A DNA stretch of 64,000 nucleotides from Cryobacterium mannosilyticum (lineage in GTDB: Bacteria; Actinomycetota; Actinomycetes; Actinomycetales; Microbacteriaceae), in assembly GCF_004402705.1 (NCBI RefSeq), contig NZ_SOFM01000023.1:1-64000 (forward strand), in the 5' to 3' direction. Under the pieces are notes generated by a model. That model made no database searches. It was not told the origin of the DNA and worked only from the letters and a program-made list of their open reading frames with translations. Within the stretch, counting starts at the first letter, position 1, and every line of letters starts with the position of its first letter. Of the stretch, positions 35,245-44,145 are shown in pieces. Made by a program: the position numbers and the translations under genes.

Positions 35245-36435
35245 TTACTTGAGAAAGTCGGGGATGTCCAGGTCGTCCGGGTCTTCCTCGAAGGCCGGGT
35301 CGGCCACGGCCGCACCGGGCTCGACGCCGGACCAGACCGAGGAACCGGCCGCCTCGTCGACCTCGTACTGCGCCGAGTCACTGCCGGAGCCGGCGGATGC
35401 CCCGCCGGCCGACGAGCTCACGCCGGCTGCCACGCCTGCCGCGACCAGGTCGGCGCGGCGGACCTCGACCGCCTTCGCGCCGGGCTCGCCGCCGTCGAAG
35501 CCCGCGGCGATGACGGTGACCCGCACCTCGTCGCCAAGAGTGTCGTCGATGACCGCACCGAAGATGATGTTGGCCTCGGGGTGGACGGCCTCCTGCACGA
35601 GCCGGGCGGCGTCGTTGATCTCGAAGATTCCGAGGTTGGAGCCACCCTGGATCGAGAGGAGCACGCCGTGCGCGCCGTCGATCGAGGCCTCGAGGAGCGG
35701 GGAGGCGACCGCGAGTTCGGCAGCCTTGATCGCGCGGTCGGCGCCGCGGGAGGAACCGATGCCCATCAGCGCCGAACCGGCGCCCTGCATGACCGACTTG
35801 ACGTCGGCGAAGTCGAGGTTGATCAGACCGGGGGTGGTGATCAGGTCGGTGATGCCCTGCACGCCGGCGAGGAGAACCTGGTCGGCCGTGGCGAACGCCT
35901 CCAGCATGCTGATCCCACGGTCGCTGATTTCCAGCAGCCTGTCGTTCGGCACGACGATGAGGGTGTCGACCTCGTTCTTGAGCGAGGCGACGCCGGCCTC
36001 GGCCTGGGCCTGGCGGCGCTTGCCCTCGAAGCCGAACGGCTTGGTGACGACACCGATGGTGAGCGCGCCGATGGACTTGGCGATCCGCGCGACGACGGGG
36101 GCGCCGCCGGTTCCGGTTCCACCGCCCTCACCGGCCGTGACGAAGACCATGTCGGCGCCGGCCAGCGCCTCTTCGATCTCTTCGGCGTGGTCCTCGGCGG
36201 CGCGACGGCCGACCTCGGGGTCCGCTCCCGCGCCGAGGCCGCGGGTGAGGTCGCGGCCGACGTCGAGCTTGACGTCGGCGTCGCTCATCAGCAAGGCCTG
36301 GGCATCCGTATTAATGGCGATGAACTCGACCCCGCGGAGGCCAAGCTCGATCATGCGGTTGACGGCGTTGACACCGCCGCCACCGATTCCAACAACCTTG
36401 ATGACTGCGAGGTAGTTCTGATTTGTTGTTGACAC
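35245..36435 (-). CDS. ftsZ: Cell division protein FtsZ
   Basis: Tubulin-like GTPase of 396 residues that forms the Z ring. GIGGGGVNAVNRM lies at 17-29, the GTP-binding tubulin signature GGGTGTGGAPVVA at 104-116, and DFADVKSVMQGAGSALMGIG follows. A disordered linker leads to the conserved tail DDLDIPDFLK that binds SepF. GTG start with GGAGG about 6 bp upstream. The leader contains a 10-bp inverted repeat. Confidence 0.99.
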   Translation of the reverse strand: MSTTNQNYLAVIKVVGIGGGGVNAVNRMIELGLRGVEFIAINTDAQALLMSDADVKLDVGRDLTRGLGAGADPEVGRRAAEDHAEEIEEALAGADMVFVTAGEGGGTGTGGAPVVARIAKSIGALTIGVVTKPFGFEGKRRQAQAEAGVASLKNEVDTLIVVPNDRLLEISDRGISMLEAFATADQVLLAGVQGITDLITTPGLINLDFADVKSVMQGAGSALMGIGSSRGADRAIKAAELAVASPLLEASIDGAHGVLLSIQGGSNLGIFEINDAARLVQEAVHPEANIIFGAVIDDTLGDEVRVTVIAAGFDGGEPGAKAVEVRRADLVAAGVAAGVSSSAGGASAGSGSDSAQYEVDEAAGSSVWSGVEPGAAVADPAFEEDPDDLDIPDFLK

Positions 36436-36451
36436 GTCCGGCCTCCGGTGG

Positions 36452-36482
36452 AACTCTAAACCTTTACTCGAAGTTTAAAGTT
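36452..36482 (-). promoter_or_regulatory. Inverted repeat in the ftsZ leader
   Basis: AACTCTAAAC (36452-36461) and GTTTAAAGTT (36473-36482) are 10-bp arms with one mismatch and an 11-bp AT-rich spacer. They lie 17-47 bp upstream of the ftsZ start, before the GGAGG. A related half (TTTAAACTTGAGTTT) lies upstream of divIVA at 33491-33506. It may be an operator or an mRNA hairpin; I cannot tell which. Confidence 0.6.
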
Positions 36483-36564
36483 ATGCTGAGTATGCAATTC
36501 CTGATCTCGAAGTTATGCGCCAGTTCGCACGGCTCGGGGAGGCGCGCCCGCGTGTCGCGAAAAG

Positions 36565-37689
36565 TCAGCGCAGAACGGCGCTGTCGGGCGAGGACACGTC
36601 GTATTCGCCGACGCTGCCGACCGGGTGGCTCACGACCAGGGCGGCGAGCACCACGGCCTTGTACTCGGACTTCTCCGCGCTCCCCCAGACGACGCGCGCG
36701 CCGCCGACGAGAGTGAGGGTGACGTCGTCCTTCGTCGCCGCGGTGACCGTGTCCAGCTGGCCGCGGATGCCGTCCGGCAGCGCCATGATCACGGCCGCGG
36801 CCGCCTGGAAGCCGGTGCTGCCGGCGCCGGAGCGCGCGGTGATCGTCGCATAGCCGGCCGGCCGTTCGGTCCCGCTCTGGATGACGACGCCCGCGGCATC
36901 GACGAGGTCGAAGCCCGCCGGGGTGACGACGGCACCGATCGGCTCACGTTCGACGATCCGCACGACGAGGGTCCCGGGCGGGCGGCTCTCGGTGACGTAG
37001 CTGCGGATCAGGGTGAACCTGGACAGTTCCTTCTTCACCTTGCTGAAATCGACCAGCGGCAGCGGGGTGCCCAGTTGTTCGCCGAGCGCCGCCTGCACCT
37101 CGGCCGACGGGACGCGGTCGGCCCCGACGACCTCGATGGTCTTGAGGGCCATCAGCGGCGAGTACGCGCCGATCAGGACGAATCCGCCCAGCGCCGCGAT
37201 GATGCCGAGCGAGACGAGCCAGATGGTGCGCCGGCGGCGTGACCGCCAGGTGAAGCGGCGCACCTCCTCACGCTCATACAGCTTGCGGGCCCGGCGCGCG
37301 GCACGGAACTTCCGGCGGGCGCCGGCCGGGGTGAGCGGCGCATCGGCGGGCGGCGTCGCAGCCGGCGTCGCGGGCAGGCCGGGCGCGGCATCCGGTCGGG
37401 TGATTCCCTGGATCGCCGGCGAGTCGACCGTCTCCGTCGGGCGTCGGAGCGGCCAGACGGGGGCGACGCGCCGGGCGCCCGGCGCGGGCAGCACGATCGG
37501 TTCGGTCGAGGTCTGATCGGAGGCGGCCGGGGAGCCGGGCGTACGGCCGGGTGCGGGACGGGCGTCCGTTGCACGGCCGGCGGTGCTGGACCCGGGTTTC
37601 GTCGTCCGCCGGGGGCCGCGGGTGCGGACGGCGGCCGGGCGGGCGGGTTCGGGCGCGGCCGGTTGGTCGAAGCCCTGGGGCCGCTTCAT
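36565..37689 (-). CDS. ftsQ: Cell division protein FtsQ
   Basis: Bitopic divisome protein of 374 residues. A long Pro/Ala/Arg-rich cytoplasmic region (1-185) leads to one membrane helix (IWLVSLGIIAALGGFVLIG, about 195-215), a POTRA domain (LMALKTIEVVGADRVPSAEVQAAL in segments) and the FtsQ beta domain. ATG at 37689 (MKRPQGFDQ) chosen; the open frame runs further upstream into murC without support. It lies 13 bp after murC. Confidence 0.93.
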   Translation of the reverse strand: MKRPQGFDQPAAPEPARPAAVRTRGPRRTTKPGSSTAGRATDARPAPGRTPGSPAASDQTSTEPIVLPAPGARRVAPVWPLRRPTETVDSPAIQGITRPDAAPGLPATPAATPPADAPLTPAGARRKFRAARRARKLYEREEVRRFTWRSRRRRTIWLVSLGIIAALGGFVLIGAYSPLMALKTIEVVGADRVPSAEVQAALGEQLGTPLPLVDFSKVKKELSRFTLIRSYVTESRPPGTLVVRIVEREPIGAVVTPAGFDLVDAAGVVIQSGTERPAGYATITARSGAGSTGFQAAAAVIMALPDGIRGQLDTVTAATKDDVTLTLVGGARVVWGSAEKSEYKAVVLAALVVSHPVGSVGEYDVSSPDSAVLR

Positions 37690-37702
37690 GCCGAGGTGCG
37701 GG

Positions 37703-39100
37703 TCATCCGCGGGCCGTTTCGAGCGAGCCGAGGAGCTGGGGAACGATGCGGTACACGTCGCCGCAGCCGAGGGTGACGACGAAGTCGCCGTCGCGGGCGA
37801 TGCTGGCGACGTAGTCGGCCGCTTCCTGCCAGTCCGGCACATAGGCGACGTGGGACGGGTCGTGGAACTTTTCGGAGACGAGCGCCCCGGTCACTCCGGG
37901 CTCCGGGTCCTCGCGGGCGCCGTAGACGCCGAGGACGACGGTCTGGTCCGCGAATTTCTCGAGGGTGTCGGCGAATTCGCGCGCGAACAGCCGGGTGCGG
38001 CTGTAGAGGTGCGGCTGGTGCACGGCGATGATGCGCCCCGCGCCGACCACGGTGCGCGCGGCGGCGAGGGCCGCGGCCACCTCGGTCGGGTGGTGCGCGT
38101 AGTCATCGTAGACGCTGACCCCGTTGACGGTGCCGTGCAGTTCGAACCGGCGTTCCGTGCCGCCGAACTCGGAGATCGCGGCGAGGGAGGCGGCCGGCTC
38201 GAAGCCGAGCCCGACGAGCACCGCGAACGCGCCGGCCGCGTTGATGGCGTTGTGCCGGCCGGGGATCCGGAGCGTGGCGAAGTAGTCCTGCCCGGCCCAG
38301 GCGACGCCGAAGCCCACCGGCCCCTCGGTGACCACGGAGTGCACCCGCACATCTGCGTCCGCGGCCTCGCCGAACGTGATGACCCGTTTGCCCTCGAGCT
38401 TGCCGGTGACGCTGACGGCCCCGTCGTCGTCGGAGGAGATGACGACGAACTCCGTGGCCTTCTGGGCGAATTCCACGAAGGCAGCCTCGAACGCCTCGAG
38501 CGACCCGTAGTGGTCGAGGTGGTCGGGGTCGACGTTGGTGACGAGGGCGACTGCGGTGTTGTAGAGCAGGAACGACCCGTCCGATTCGTCGGCCTCGACG
38601 ACGAAGAGGTCATCGGTGCCGCTGGCCGCCGACACGCCGAGCGATTCGATCACGCCGCCGTTCACGAAGCTGGGGTGCTGGCCGATGCCGAGCAGGCCGG
38701 TCACGATCATGCCGGTGGAGGTGGTCTTGCCGTGTGCGCCGGCGACGGCGACGAGGCGGTGCTTCTGGATCAACCAGGCGAGGGCCTGCGACCGGTGCAG
38801 CACCGGCAGCCCGCGTTCCTTGGCCAGGACGTATTCGGGGTTGTCCTGCCAGAGCGCCCCGGTGACGACGAGGGTGTCCGCGGCGCCGACGTTCTCGGCG
38901 GCGTGCCCGATCGCGATGCGCGCGCCGAGCTTCCGCAGGGCGAGGACGTTGTCGGACTCGCGCACGTCGGATCCGGTGACGGTGTGGCCGGCGTCGATGA
39001 ACAGGCGCGCGATCCCGCTCATCCCCGACCCGCCGATGCCCACGAAGTGCACCGTTCCGAGGTCGCGCGGAATGATGAGGTTCAGGTCGGGCTTGATCAC
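37703..39100 (-). CDS. murC: UDP-N-acetylmuramate--L-alanine ligase
   Basis: First Mur ligase, adding L-Ala to UDP-MurNAc, 465 residues from the GTG at 39100 (MIKPDLNLIIPRDLG). An in-frame TTG at 39130 would add ten residues but has no ribosome-binding site. Motifs: the UDP-binding VHFVGIGGSGMSGIA, ATP-binding VAGAHGKTTSTGM, and DDYAHHPTEVAA. In the dcw order between murG and ftsQ. Confidence 0.96.
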   Translation of the reverse strand: MIKPDLNLIIPRDLGTVHFVGIGGSGMSGIARLFIDAGHTVTGSDVRESDNVLALRKLGARIAIGHAAENVGAADTLVVTGALWQDNPEYVLAKERGLPVLHRSQALAWLIQKHRLVAVAGAHGKTTSTGMIVTGLLGIGQHPSFVNGGVIESLGVSAASGTDDLFVVEADESDGSFLLYNTAVALVTNVDPDHLDHYGSLEAFEAAFVEFAQKATEFVVISSDDDGAVSVTGKLEGKRVITFGEAADADVRVHSVVTEGPVGFGVAWAGQDYFATLRIPGRHNAINAAGAFAVLVGLGFEPAASLAAISEFGGTERRFELHGTVNGVSVYDDYAHHPTEVAAALAAARTVVGAGRIIAVHQPHLYSRTRLFAREFADTLEKFADQTVVLGVYGAREDPEPGVTGALVSEKFHDPSHVAYVPDWQEAADYVASIARDGDFVVTLGCGDVYRIVPQLLGSLETARG

Positions 39101-39209
39101 GGTTGCTGCGCTCTTCTCGGTTGGAGACAAATGCTGGGTGTGCGGGAACTACGTTACGCGCCGTCGCCGCCGAATGCCGGATTGACGACGGCCGGGGTCG
39201 GCGGCCGGC

Positions 39210-40280
39210 TCAGGCGAGGGCACTCCGGATGAAGTCGGCCATCCGGGCCGACCCGTCCCGTCCGCCGACGGATGCCGCGGCGGCGCCCATCCGCGCGACC
39301 CGGGCTCGGTCGGTGAGCACCGTCAGGAGCTCGGCCCGCACCCACTCGGGGACGAAGTCCGCGTCGTCGACGAGGATCCCTCCCCCGGCCCTGACGACGT
39401 CGGCGGCGTTGAAGCGCTGCTCGCCGTTGCCGACCGGGTACGGCACGTAGACGGCCGGGATCCCCAGGGCGCTCAGTTCGCAGACCGTGCCGGCCCCGGC
39501 CCGGGAGACGGCGAAGTCGGCCACCGACAGGGCGAGGTCCATCCGGTCGCAGTAGGCGATCATCCGGTAGTGGTCCAGCCCGGGGTCGGCCACCTCGGAC
39601 TTCTCCCCGGTGATGTGCAGCACCTGCCAGCCGGCCGTGATCAGGTCGGGGGCGGACTGCAGGACCGTGTTGTTGAGCCGGCGGGCGCCGAGCGAACCGC
39701 CGGTGACGAGCAGGGTGGGTCGGTCGGGGTCCAGGCCGAAGGCCGACAGCGCCTCCGGGCGTGCCGCCGCACGGTCGAGCCGTTCGATTTCGGGGCGGAG
39801 CGGCATCCCCACGACCCGCGCGTGGCGGATCCGGGTGCCGGGGAAGGCCACCCCGACGAAACCGGTGAACCAGGCGCCGAGCCGGTTGGCCAGGCCGGCC
39901 CGGAAGTTCGCCTCGTGGATGACGATCGGCACGCCCGCACGCCGGGCGGCGAGGTAGGCGGGGGTGGAGACGTAGCCGCCGAAACCGACGACCACGTCGA
40001 CCTTGCGGTCTCGGATCAGGGCGGTGAGGTTGGCGACCGCGTGGTTCAGCCGGCTGAGGAAGGTGAGCGCCTGCCGGTTCGGGCGTCGCGGGAATGGCAG
40101 CCGGGGCACGATCACGAGTTCGTAGCCGCGGGCCGGAACGAGCCGGGATTCGAGGCCTTCGCGCGTCCCCAGCACGATCACGGTGGCGTCGGGTTCCCGG
40201 CTCCGGATCGTGTCGGCGACCGCGAGCAGGGGGTTGACGTGGCCGGCGGTGCCGCCGCCGGCGAGCAGGTAGGTGGTCAC
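39210..40280 (-). CDS. murG: Lipid II synthase MurG (UDP-GlcNAc transferase)
   Basis: Peripheral glycosyltransferase of 356 residues that turns lipid I into lipid II. It begins VTTYLLAGGGTAGHVNPLLAVAD, has VVVGFGGYVSTPAYLAARRAGVP and the C-terminal donor-binding region DFAVSRAGAGTVCELSALGIPAVYVPYP. GTG at 40280 chosen because it places the Gly-rich loop at the N-terminus. It follows ftsW by 7 bp. Confidence 0.97.
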   Translation of the reverse strand: MTTYLLAGGGTAGHVNPLLAVADTIRSREPDATVIVLGTREGLESRLVPARGYELVIVPRLPFPRRPNRQALTFLSRLNHAVANLTALIRDRKVDVVVGFGGYVSTPAYLAARRAGVPIVIHEANFRAGLANRLGAWFTGFVGVAFPGTRIRHARVVGMPLRPEIERLDRAAARPEALSAFGLDPDRPTLLVTGGSLGARRLNNTVLQSAPDLITAGWQVLHITGEKSEVADPGLDHYRMIAYCDRMDLALSVADFAVSRAGAGTVCELSALGIPAVYVPYPVGNGEQRFNAADVVRAGGGILVDDADFVPEWVRAELLTVLTDRARVARMGAAAASVGGRDGSARMADFIRSALA

Positions 40281-40287
40281 GCGGGAC

Positions 40288-41532
40288 TCACTCGTTCTCT
40301 TCAGGTGCGGCGCCGGCGTCCTCGTGGTCGCCACGGGCGAAGGAGAGCACGATTCCGATCGCGACCAGTGTCGACAGGAGCGCGGTGCCACCGGCCGAGA
40401 CCAGCGGCAGTGGCACGCCGAGCACGGGGAACACCCCGAGCACGACGCCGATGTTGACCATGGCCTGGCCGATCACCCAGACCAGGACGGCCGCGGTGGA
40501 AACCTTGGCCTGCAGGCTGGGGCTGGTGCGCATGATCCGGATGAACGCGAAGGCGAGCAGGATGAACATGCACAGCACGACGACGGCGCCGATCAGGCCG
40601 AGCTCCTCGCCGATGATCGCGAAGATGTAGTCGTTGTCGGCGGCGGGCAGCCACGACCATTTTGCCTTGGAATTGCCGAGGCCGACGCCGAAGATGCCGC
40701 CGTTGGCGAGGGCCCAGGTGCCGTGCAGCGGCTGCCAGCACGCCGCGGAGATGGTGCCGTCGGCAGCGTCGCAGCCGGTGCCGAGGAAGCTGAGGATCCG
40801 GGTCATCCGGTTGGAGCTCGAGACCGCGACGAGGAGGGCCAGCACGGTCCCGACCACGAGCGGTACGGCCAGCAGCCGCAGCCGGACCCCGGCGAAGAAG
40901 AGCGTCCCGAAGAGGATCCCGGCCATGATCATCACGGTGCCGAGGTCACCACCGATCATGACGAGAAGCACGGCGCCGCCGCCCACGCCGAAGACCGGGA
41001 TGTACACGTGCCGCCAGTCGTCGAGCTTGTCCTTCTTCTGGGACAGGATCATGCCCAGCCAGATCACGAGCGCCAGTTTGATCGCCTCGGACGGCTGGAA
41101 CTGGATTCCTCCGAGGGAGAGCCAGTTGGTGTTCCCGGCCACGGTGATGCCGAGCGGGGTGAAGACGACCAGGCACTGCATCAGGCAGGAGACCATGAGC
41201 ATCGGCCAGGCGATCCGCCGCCAGAACTTCAACGGCAGCCGGCTGACGACGAGCAGGAGCGGAACCCCGATCAGGGCGAACCCACCCTGGCGCAGTACCG
41301 TCCCGAAGAAGCCGCTGTTCTCGAGGTAGGAGTCGACCGACGACGAGGAGAGCACCATGACGAGCCCGAAGACGACCAGGAACAGGGTCGTGCCCAGCAG
41401 CAGGAAATAGCTCGCGGACTCGGCCTTGAACACCCGGCCGAGGTGGATTCGGGCCGACGAACCGTCGGCCGGGTCGCTCGCTGCCGGGGGTGCGACCGGC
41501 CTAAGCGGGCGGAGTCGAGGCGGATTCGTCAC
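40288..41532 (-). CDS. ftsW: Septal peptidoglycan polymerase FtsW
   Basis: SEDS-family glycosyltransferase, 414 residues and about ten membrane helices, which polymerises lipid II with FtsI. Visible are LSSSSVDSYLENSGFFGTVLRQGGFALIG, NWLSLGGIQFQPSEAIKLALVIW and the C-terminal PLPLVSAGGTALLSTLVAIGIVLS. GTG at 41532 chosen: GGGAGG ends 8 bp upstream. The GTG at 41541 overlaps that site. Its start overlaps the murD 3' end by 32 bp. Confidence 0.96.
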   Translation of the reverse strand: MTNPPRLRPLRPVAPPAASDPADGSSARIHLGRVFKAESASYFLLLGTTLFLVVFGLVMVLSSSSVDSYLENSGFFGTVLRQGGFALIGVPLLLVVSRLPLKFWRRIAWPMLMVSCLMQCLVVFTPLGITVAGNTNWLSLGGIQFQPSEAIKLALVIWLGMILSQKKDKLDDWRHVYIPVFGVGGGAVLLVMIGGDLGTVMIMAGILFGTLFFAGVRLRLLAVPLVVGTVLALLVAVSSSNRMTRILSFLGTGCDAADGTISAACWQPLHGTWALANGGIFGVGLGNSKAKWSWLPAADNDYIFAIIGEELGLIGAVVVLCMFILLAFAFIRIMRTSPSLQAKVSTAAVLVWVIGQAMVNIGVVLGVFPVLGVPLPLVSAGGTALLSTLVAIGIVLSFARGDHEDAGAAPEENE

Positions 41533-43048
41533 CCGCCTCACCTCCCAAGTATTCCCGTACGGCTTCTGCGAACAACCGGCCGCGCTGCGCGTAGTCGGTG
41601 AACTGGTCCATGGATGCGGCCGCAGGCGCGAGCAGCACGACGTCGCCGAGTTCGGCGAGGTCGGCGGCCAGTCGAACGGCGTCCGGCATCACCTGTCCAG
41701 TGTCCTGTGCGTTGATCTCGAAAACACGCAGCCGGGGCGCGTGTCGCCGGAATGCGTCCCGCAGCGCCTCCCGGTCGGTTCCGATGATGATGGCCCCGCG
41801 AAGGTGACCCACGTGGCTGGCGACCAGCTGGTCGATGTCGACGCCCTTGAGCAGCCCGCCGACGAGCCAGACCACGGATTCGAACGCGGCGAGGGAGGCG
41901 TCGGCGGCGTGCGGGTTGGTGGCCTTCGAATCGTCGATCCAGCGGATGCCGGCGGACTCGGCGACGACCTCGATCCGGTGCGCGTCGAGGTGGAATATCT
42001 CGAGGGCGTCGTGGATGACCTCGGGCAGCACGCCGAAGGAGCGGGCGAGCGCGGCCGCGGCGAGGATGTCGGCGAGCAGATGGTGGGCGGCCAGTCCGCG
42101 TGCCCGGAGCTCGGGCACCGTGGTGATCTCGAGGGCGGTCTCGAAACGGTCCTCGTGGAAGGCGCGGTCGCAGAGGATGCCGTCGACGATGCCGACCTCG
42201 CTGGGGCCGGGCACGCCGAGGCCGAACCCGATCGCCCGTGCGCCCTCCCGGACCTCCGCGTCTTCGACCATCCGCATCGTGGCGGCGTCGGCCTTGTTGT
42301 AGACGCAGGCGACGCGGGTGTTCGCGTAGACGGTGGCCTTGGCGGCGCGGTAGGCCTCCGCCGAACCGTGCCAGTCGAGGTGGTCGTCGGCGACGTTGAG
42401 GCAGACACTGGCCCACGGGACCAGGGCGCCGGGCCCGCTGTGCGGGAGATGGTGCAGTTGGTAGCTGGACAGTTCGACGACGAGCACGTCCCAGCCCTGC
42501 GGGTCGCGCACGGCGTCGAGCACGGGCACGCCGATGTTGCCGCACGGGGCGACGCGCAGGCCCGCCGCCGCGAGCATGGTGGCGGTCAGCTGCACGGTCG
42601 TGGTCTTGCCGTTCGTGCCGGTGACCAGGATCCACTCTGCCGGAGGGCCGACCTTGTCGCGCAGGCGCCAGGCCAGTTCGATGTCTCCCCAGACGGGGAT
42701 GCCGTTCCGGGCGGCCCAGAGGAGCAGCGGGTGGTCGGGGTGGAACCCGGGCGACACGATCAGGAGTTCCGGTCGGTGCCGAACCAGGTCGGGGAGAACG
42801 GCGGGGTCGGCGTCGGGGTCGGCGAACAGGTCGGCCTGCACGAGGCGGACGCCGATCACGCCGATCAGCCTGGCGCGGTCGGCGGGGGTTCCGCTCGCGG
42901 GGACCGGGCCGGCCACGACGAGAACGTCGGCGCCCAGTTCGGCGAGGGTGTCAGCGGCGGCGAAGCCGGTGACCCCGAGCCCGAGCACGGCGACCCTCAG
43001 CCCGCGCCAGTCGGCGTGCCAGCTGCTCAGGTCGTCAAGACGGCTCAA
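41501..43048 (-). CDS. murD: UDP-N-acetylmuramoyl-L-alanine--D-glutamate ligase
   Basis: Second Mur ligase (515 aa), adding D-Glu. UDP-binding VAVLGLGVTGFAAADTLAELG, ATP-binding VTGTNGKTTTVQLTATML, LNVADDHLDWHGS and the C-terminal IDDSKATNPHAADASLAAF are clear. The start is TTG at 43048, which overlaps the mraY stop as TTGA, so translation is coupled. The open frame continues upstream inside mraY but is a shadow there. Confidence 0.96.
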   Translation of the reverse strand: MSRLDDLSSWHADWRGLRVAVLGLGVTGFAAADTLAELGADVLVVAGPVPASGTPADRARLIGVIGVRLVQADLFADPDADPAVLPDLVRHRPELLIVSPGFHPDHPLLLWAARNGIPVWGDIELAWRLRDKVGPPAEWILVTGTNGKTTTVQLTATMLAAAGLRVAPCGNIGVPVLDAVRDPQGWDVLVVELSSYQLHHLPHSGPGALVPWASVCLNVADDHLDWHGSAEAYRAAKATVYANTRVACVYNKADAATMRMVEDAEVREGARAIGFGLGVPGPSEVGIVDGILCDRAFHEDRFETALEITTVPELRARGLAAHHLLADILAAAALARSFGVLPEVIHDALEIFHLDAHRIEVVAESAGIRWIDDSKATNPHAADASLAAFESVVWLVGGLLKGVDIDQLVASHVGHLRGAIIIGTDREALRDAFRRHAPRLRVFEINAQDTGQVMPDAVRLAADLAELGDVVLLAPAAASMDQFTDYAQRGRLFAEAVREYLGGEAGDESASTPPA

Positions 43049-44145
43049 TTGGGCACCGCCGACAGCCACTCGAGGTAGAACGTTCCGACGCCGGCCGCGA
43101 CGAGGAGCCCGCCGATGATCCAGAACCGCACGACGACGGTGACCTCGGCCCAGCCCTTGAGTTCGAAGTGGTGGTGGATCGGGCTCATCAGGAAGATCCG
43201 TTTGCCGCGGGTCACCTTGAAGTAGGCGCGCTGCACGATCACGGAACCGGTTTCGATCACGAAGATGCCGCCGAGCAGCACGAGCAGGAGTTCGGTGCGG
43301 CTGAGGATCGCGAGGGCGGCCAGGGCGCCGCCGATCGCGAGCGACCCGGTGTCGCCGAGGAAGATCTTCGCCGGGGAGGTGTTCCACCAGAGGAAGCCGA
43401 TCAGGCCGCCGGCGATGGCTGCCGCGACGATGGCCAGGTCGAGCGGGTCGCGAGTGTCGTAGGACCGGTAGAGGTCGCCGATATCCGCCCCACCGAACCT
43501 TGCCTGGTTGGACTGCCAGAACCCGATGACGATGAAGGCGCCGATCGCGAGGATCGAGGAGCCGGTAGCGAGGCCGTCGAGGCCGTCGGTCACGTTGACC
43601 CCGTTCGAGGTGGCGGCGACGATCAGGCAGATCCAGACGATGAAGACGGCGATCCCGATCACGGTGCCGAGCTTCATGAAGTCCAGCGGCAGGTCCCGGA
43701 TGAAGGAGATCTGGGTCGAGGCCGGAGTCAGGCCGTGCCGGTTGGGGAACTGCAGGGAGAGGTAGCCGAAGGTGCCGGCGACCAGGACCTGCCCGACCAC
43801 CTTCGCCCAGCCGCCGAGCCCGAGGCTGCGCTGGTTGCGAGTCTTGAGGAAGTCATCGACGAAGCCGACCAGTCCGAGGCCGACCATCATGAACAGCACG
43901 AGCAGGGGGGAAGCCGGGATCGCCCGCTGGGCGATGAACATGGCCAGGAAGTAGCTGACCAGCGTGCCGATGATGATGATGATGCCACCCATGGTGGCGG
44001 TGCCCCGCTTGGCGTGGTGGCTCTGCGGACCGTCGTCGCGGATGAACTGGCCCCAGCCGAGCTTCTTGAACAGCCGGATGAACAGCGGGGTGAAGGCCAG
44101 GGTGAAGACGAGCGACAAGGCCCCGGCGCTCAGTAGTGCAATCAC
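43045..44145 (-). CDS. mraY: Phospho-N-acetylmuramoyl-pentapeptide transferase
   Basis: Ten-helix membrane enzyme of 366 residues that makes lipid I from UDP-MurNAc-pentapeptide and undecaprenyl phosphate. Motifs: KRGTATMGG, FVDDFLKTRNQRSLGLGGWAK, NGVNVTDGLDGLATG, FLGDTGSLAIGGAL and SPIHHHFELKGW. GTG start overlapping the murF stop (GTGA). Confidence 0.98.
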   Translation of the reverse strand: MIALLSAGALSLVFTLAFTPLFIRLFKKLGWGQFIRDDGPQSHHAKRGTATMGGIIIIIGTLVSYFLAMFIAQRAIPASPLLVLFMMVGLGLVGFVDDFLKTRNQRSLGLGGWAKVVGQVLVAGTFGYLSLQFPNRHGLTPASTQISFIRDLPLDFMKLGTVIGIAVFIVWICLIVAATSNGVNVTDGLDGLATGSSILAIGAFIVIGFWQSNQARFGGADIGDLYRSYDTRDPLDLAIVAAAIAGGLIGFLWWNTSPAKIFLGDTGSLAIGGALAALAILSRTELLLVLLGGIFVIETGSVIVQRAYFKVTRGKRIFLMSPIHHHFELKGWAEVTVVVRFWIIGGLLVAAGVGTFYLEWLSAVPN

